Below are positions 63,494 through 64,000 of a stretch of 64,000 nucleotides of DNA, in pieces. Positions within the stretch are counted from its first letter, which is position 1. The number at the start of each line of letters is the position of its first letter. Source of the stretch: Phil1 sp964612925 (GTDB lineage: Bacteria > Bacillota > Clostridia > Christensenellales > CAG-138); the NCBI GenBank assembly GCA_964612925.1, contig CAZTFU010000002.1, positions 1 through 64,000 of the forward strand, given 5' to 3'. The position numbers and the translations under genes are program-made. The notes below the pieces were generated by a model. That model saw only the letters and a program-made list of their open reading frames with translations, made no database searches and was not told the origin of the DNA.

Positions 63494-64000
63494 CTATTGT
63501 TGAATAACGGCATATACGCAATAAATGGCCTTGCGGTGACCGCCCACAAAATAGTTTGTGTTTTCATGTCCGTAAAACTTTCCCGTAAGGGCTATGCCGT
63601 TTGATGCGGCATAATCGATAATGGGCTGCAGCATATTCATGGGCTCATCATTAAAGTGAACCTCGGTAATGAGGCAATGCGGTTCCTGTTCAACTATTAT
63701 ATCGTTGCGCATGTTGGACGGTTTTAATCTTACGGACCCGCGAAATGACAAATATCTTTCCATATGCGGAGATGAGTCGTTTTGATCATACGTAAAGGAC
63801 ATTGAAATATCCATCCAGTTGCCGCGCTCAAAGTCAAAGCAGTTTTTAAGATATTCCGCTATATGCTTGCTTTGGTCATAGCAATCTCGGCGGCGATAGC
63901 ATGGCGGCATTGGGCCAAAGCTGAATGTACCTATACTGCGCATTTCTTCAACGTGCAGCTCGCTCCATGACTGTAACTCGTGCAAAGCATCGATCTTTTC
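63494..64000 (-). CDS. Partial gene, possibly the effector domain of a MerR-type regulator
   Basis: The frame is open to the window end, so the N-terminus is missing; 168 residues are seen. It begins EKIDALHELQSW, compatible with the end of a helical linker, and then has alternating strands such as RSIGTFSFGPMPP, SVRLKPSNMRNDIIVEQEPH and a final GKFYGHENTNYFVG. This resembles the GyrI-like ligand-binding half of MerR-family activators, but no DNA-binding domain is visible here. It could equally be a stand-alone GyrI-like protein. It lies 76 bases upstream of the peptide operon in the same direction and could regulate it. Confidence 0.45.
   Translation of the reverse strand, partial: EKIDALHELQSWSELHVEEMRSIGTFSFGPMPPCYRRRDCYDQSKHIAEYLKNCFDFERGNWMDISMSFTYDQNDSSPHMERYLSFRGSVRLKPSNMRNDIIVEQEPHCLITEVHFNDEPMNMLQPIIDYAASNGIALTGKFYGHENTNYFVGGHRKAIYCVYAVIQQ

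Overview
The window looks like a chromosomal segment of an uncultured Clostridia-type Bacillota (Firmicutes). I infer this from gene order (pta-ackA, yceD-rpmF-plsX-acpP-rnc-smc-ftsY, ylxM-ffh-rpsP-khpA-rimM-trmD-rplS-rbgA-rnhB-yraN, comM-dprA-topA-trmFO-hslVU), strong AGGAGG-type ribosome-binding sites, several TTG starts, sigma-A-like promoters, a ylbJ sporulation-type membrane protein and Gram-positive capsule regulation genes. A 100-N scaffold gap whose two flanks end and begin with the same 55 bases points to a short-read draft or metagenome assembly. I see no rRNA, tRNA, CRISPR array, insertion sequence or prophage.

Layout. 0-5.7 kb: asparagine synthetase asnA converging on a tmcAL-ylbJ pair, then the acetate-forming pair pta-ackA. 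5.8-19.7 kb: core operons for ribosome parts, lipid and fatty-acid synthesis, RNase III, SMC, the SRP pathway, tRNA modification and ribosome assembly. 19.7-24 kb: a 1250-residue membrane protein that appears to join two GT-C glycosyltransferases, followed by a GtrA protein. 24-33.3 kb: comM-dprA-topA-trmFO, then hslVU with an SH3/SleB-like lipoprotein. 33.4-35 kb: trmL and the rplM-rpsI operon behind a strong promoter and a structured leader.

35.4-52.8 kb is the accessory heart of the window. On the minus strand lies one very large secreted protein (about 2225 residues if the gap is closed by simple overlap) with a NAGPA-type phosphodiester-glycosidase domain, beta-sandwich domains, a purple-acid-phosphatase-like domain and long cell-wall-binding repeats. 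Divergent from it is a complete Wzx/Wzy-type capsule locus: initiating sugar transferase, CpsC/CpsD/CpsB phosphoregulation, four glycosyltransferases, LicD, flippase and polymerase. LicD enzymes create phosphodiester decorations and NAGPA/phosphatase domains act on such bonds, so the two divergent units may write and edit a phosphodiester-modified surface glycan. This is the best candidate for an undescribed system here, and it is an inference.

52.9-54.4 kb holds a zinc-ribbon protein with a Gly/Met/His-rich tail, an ASCH-domain protein and a GNAT acetyltransferase. 54.5-63.4 kb is one long minus-strand operon: LD-carboxypeptidase, a complete Dpp/Opp-type ABC importer (E-B-C-D-F), a PepV-like dipeptidase and an ArgE/DapE-like M20 peptidase, read here as a murein-peptide or dipeptide uptake and digestion operon. 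A regulator-like gene, cut by the window end, lies just upstream of it.
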